A model generated the notes under the pieces. That model was not told the DNA's origin. It saw only the letters and a list, made by a program, of their open reading frames with translations, and searched no databases. The position numbers and the translations under genes were made by a program. Shown piece by piece: positions 32,588 to 33,059 of a DNA stretch of 33,059 nucleotides. Source of the stretch: Puniceicoccus vermicola (GTDB taxonomy: Bacteria; Verrucomicrobiota; Verrucomicrobiia; Opitutales; Puniceicoccaceae); NCBI RefSeq assembly GCF_014230055.1, contig NZ_JACHVA010000099.1, positions 1 to 33,059 on the forward strand, in the 5' to 3' direction. Numbering within the stretch: position 1 is the stretch's first letter; every line of letters begins with the position of its first letter.

Positions 32588-33059
32588 TCATTGGCACTGA
32601 GCGAGGACGCGCAGTCGGTAATTTTCAAAGTTTCTGAAGCCGAAGGCTCTTCTTTGGATGAGTTTCATTTTTCTGTGGAAGCCTTCGGTGATGGCATTGT
32701 TTTTGGTAAATCGCCACATGGTGGCGATGGGCTCGATCCATTGTTGGAGGGTCTTGGCGAGGGTTTTGAGTTGTGCAAAGCCCTGTTGTTGTAGTTCTTC
32801 GATATGTCGATAGAGCTCTTTGGCATTTGATCGACACTTCTTTGCTGTGCAGGACTTCTGGCAGAGAAGGGAGTGGATTTGCCATCGTTTGAGATAGAGG
32901 GGCTCGAGGGTTGGGTGCTTGTCGAAGAGTTCCTGACGGCGTCGGATCTGTTTTTGCGAGAGGCGCCCGGGTCGGGTTCGCAGGATCGCCAGGAGTCCGC
33001 TGTTGCGGGTAATCTCGGGAGCAATCTCACGGCAAAGGCCCGTGAAGTGATGAGCGAGT
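32588..33059 (-). CDS. ISL3-family transposase, 5' end outside window
   Basis: The minus strand is open from the right window edge to a TGA at 32588-32590, giving 156 residues without a start codon. The sequence is the C-terminal part of an ISL3-family DDE transposase: IEELQQQGFAQLKTLAKTLQQWIEPIA, WRFTKNNAITEGFHRKMK with the catalytic Glu, and the family-typical RRAFGFRNFENYRLRVLAQC ending. It is a different subgroup from the ISL3 transposase at 1-828, which ends RDTEYFFLKIKHAFPGK. The codon frame is intact as far as visible, so the copy could be functional. Confidence 0.85.
   Translation of the reverse strand, partial: LAHHFTGLCREIAPEITRNSGLLAILRTRPGRLSQKQIRRRQELFDKHPTLEPLYLKRWQIHSLLCQKSCTAKKCRSNAKELYRHIEELQQQGFAQLKTLAKTLQQWIEPIATMWRFTKNNAITEGFHRKMKLIQRRAFGFRNFENYRLRVLAQCQ

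Noticed and set aside
1-33059. CRISPR array, tRNA or rRNA genes
   Set aside because: I saw no regularly spaced direct repeats, no cloverleaf-like sequence that I could defend, and no rRNA-like blocks.
1-33059. Composite transposon bounded by the two ISL3 transposases
   Set aside because: The two edge transposases belong to different ISL3 subgroups, so they would not provide matching ends.

Overview
The window looks like a stretch of a PVC-superphylum genome, most likely Verrucomicrobiota (Opitutae/Puniceicoccales-like) or a relative such as Kiritimatiellota. The clues are a PEP-CTERM exported protein, a formylglycine-type sulfatase, several glycoside hydrolases, a GntR-type regulator with a sugar-binding-protein-like effector domain, and a DUF6785/DUF6784-like membrane protein. 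This placement is inference; no rRNA or other phylogenetic marker is present.

Layout. Positions 1-2000 hold a partial ISL3-family transposase and a broken IS3-family element. Positions 2039-2232 are a gene-free patch of inverted repeats. On the minus strand follow a sulfatase (2285-4060), an IS4-family insertion with matching 10-bp ends (4231-5561), a GH100-like hydrolase (5691-6899), a PEP-CTERM protein with a clear terminator (7272-8097), a decayed GH29 alpha-L-fucosidase, a GH36-like protein (9000-11096), a frameshifted CBM9-like exported protein, a GH130 mannoside phosphorylase/hydrolase and a C-terminally truncated GH2 beta-mannosidase (13071-14957). A good promoter with an operator-like dyad in its spacer lies upstream of the GH2 gene. 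A frameshifted DUF4143-type ATPase (15612-16677, plus strand) separates this half from the next.

The second half (16991-32163) is one intact, tightly packed minus-strand operon of nine genes: GntR regulator, GH29 alpha-L-fucosidase, DUF6785/6784-like membrane protein, 1690-aa FtsX-type permease with a degenerate M28-peptidase-like ectodomain, OPT-like transporter, MacB/FtsX-like permease, LolD/MacB-type ATPase, PqqD-like protein and a second LolD/MacB-type ATPase. Neighbours overlap by 4-8 bp or are 2-37 bp apart, so the genes are probably co-transcribed and partly translationally coupled. I know of no characterised system with this composition. OPT, PqqD and M28 folds are all peptide-related and GH29 removes fucose, so uptake or handling of fucosylated glycopeptides is a testable guess, not a conclusion. 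A partial ISL3-family transposase runs off the right edge.

The two halves contrast sharply. The left half is rich in insertion sequences and broken catabolic genes; the right operon shows no lesion that I can see.
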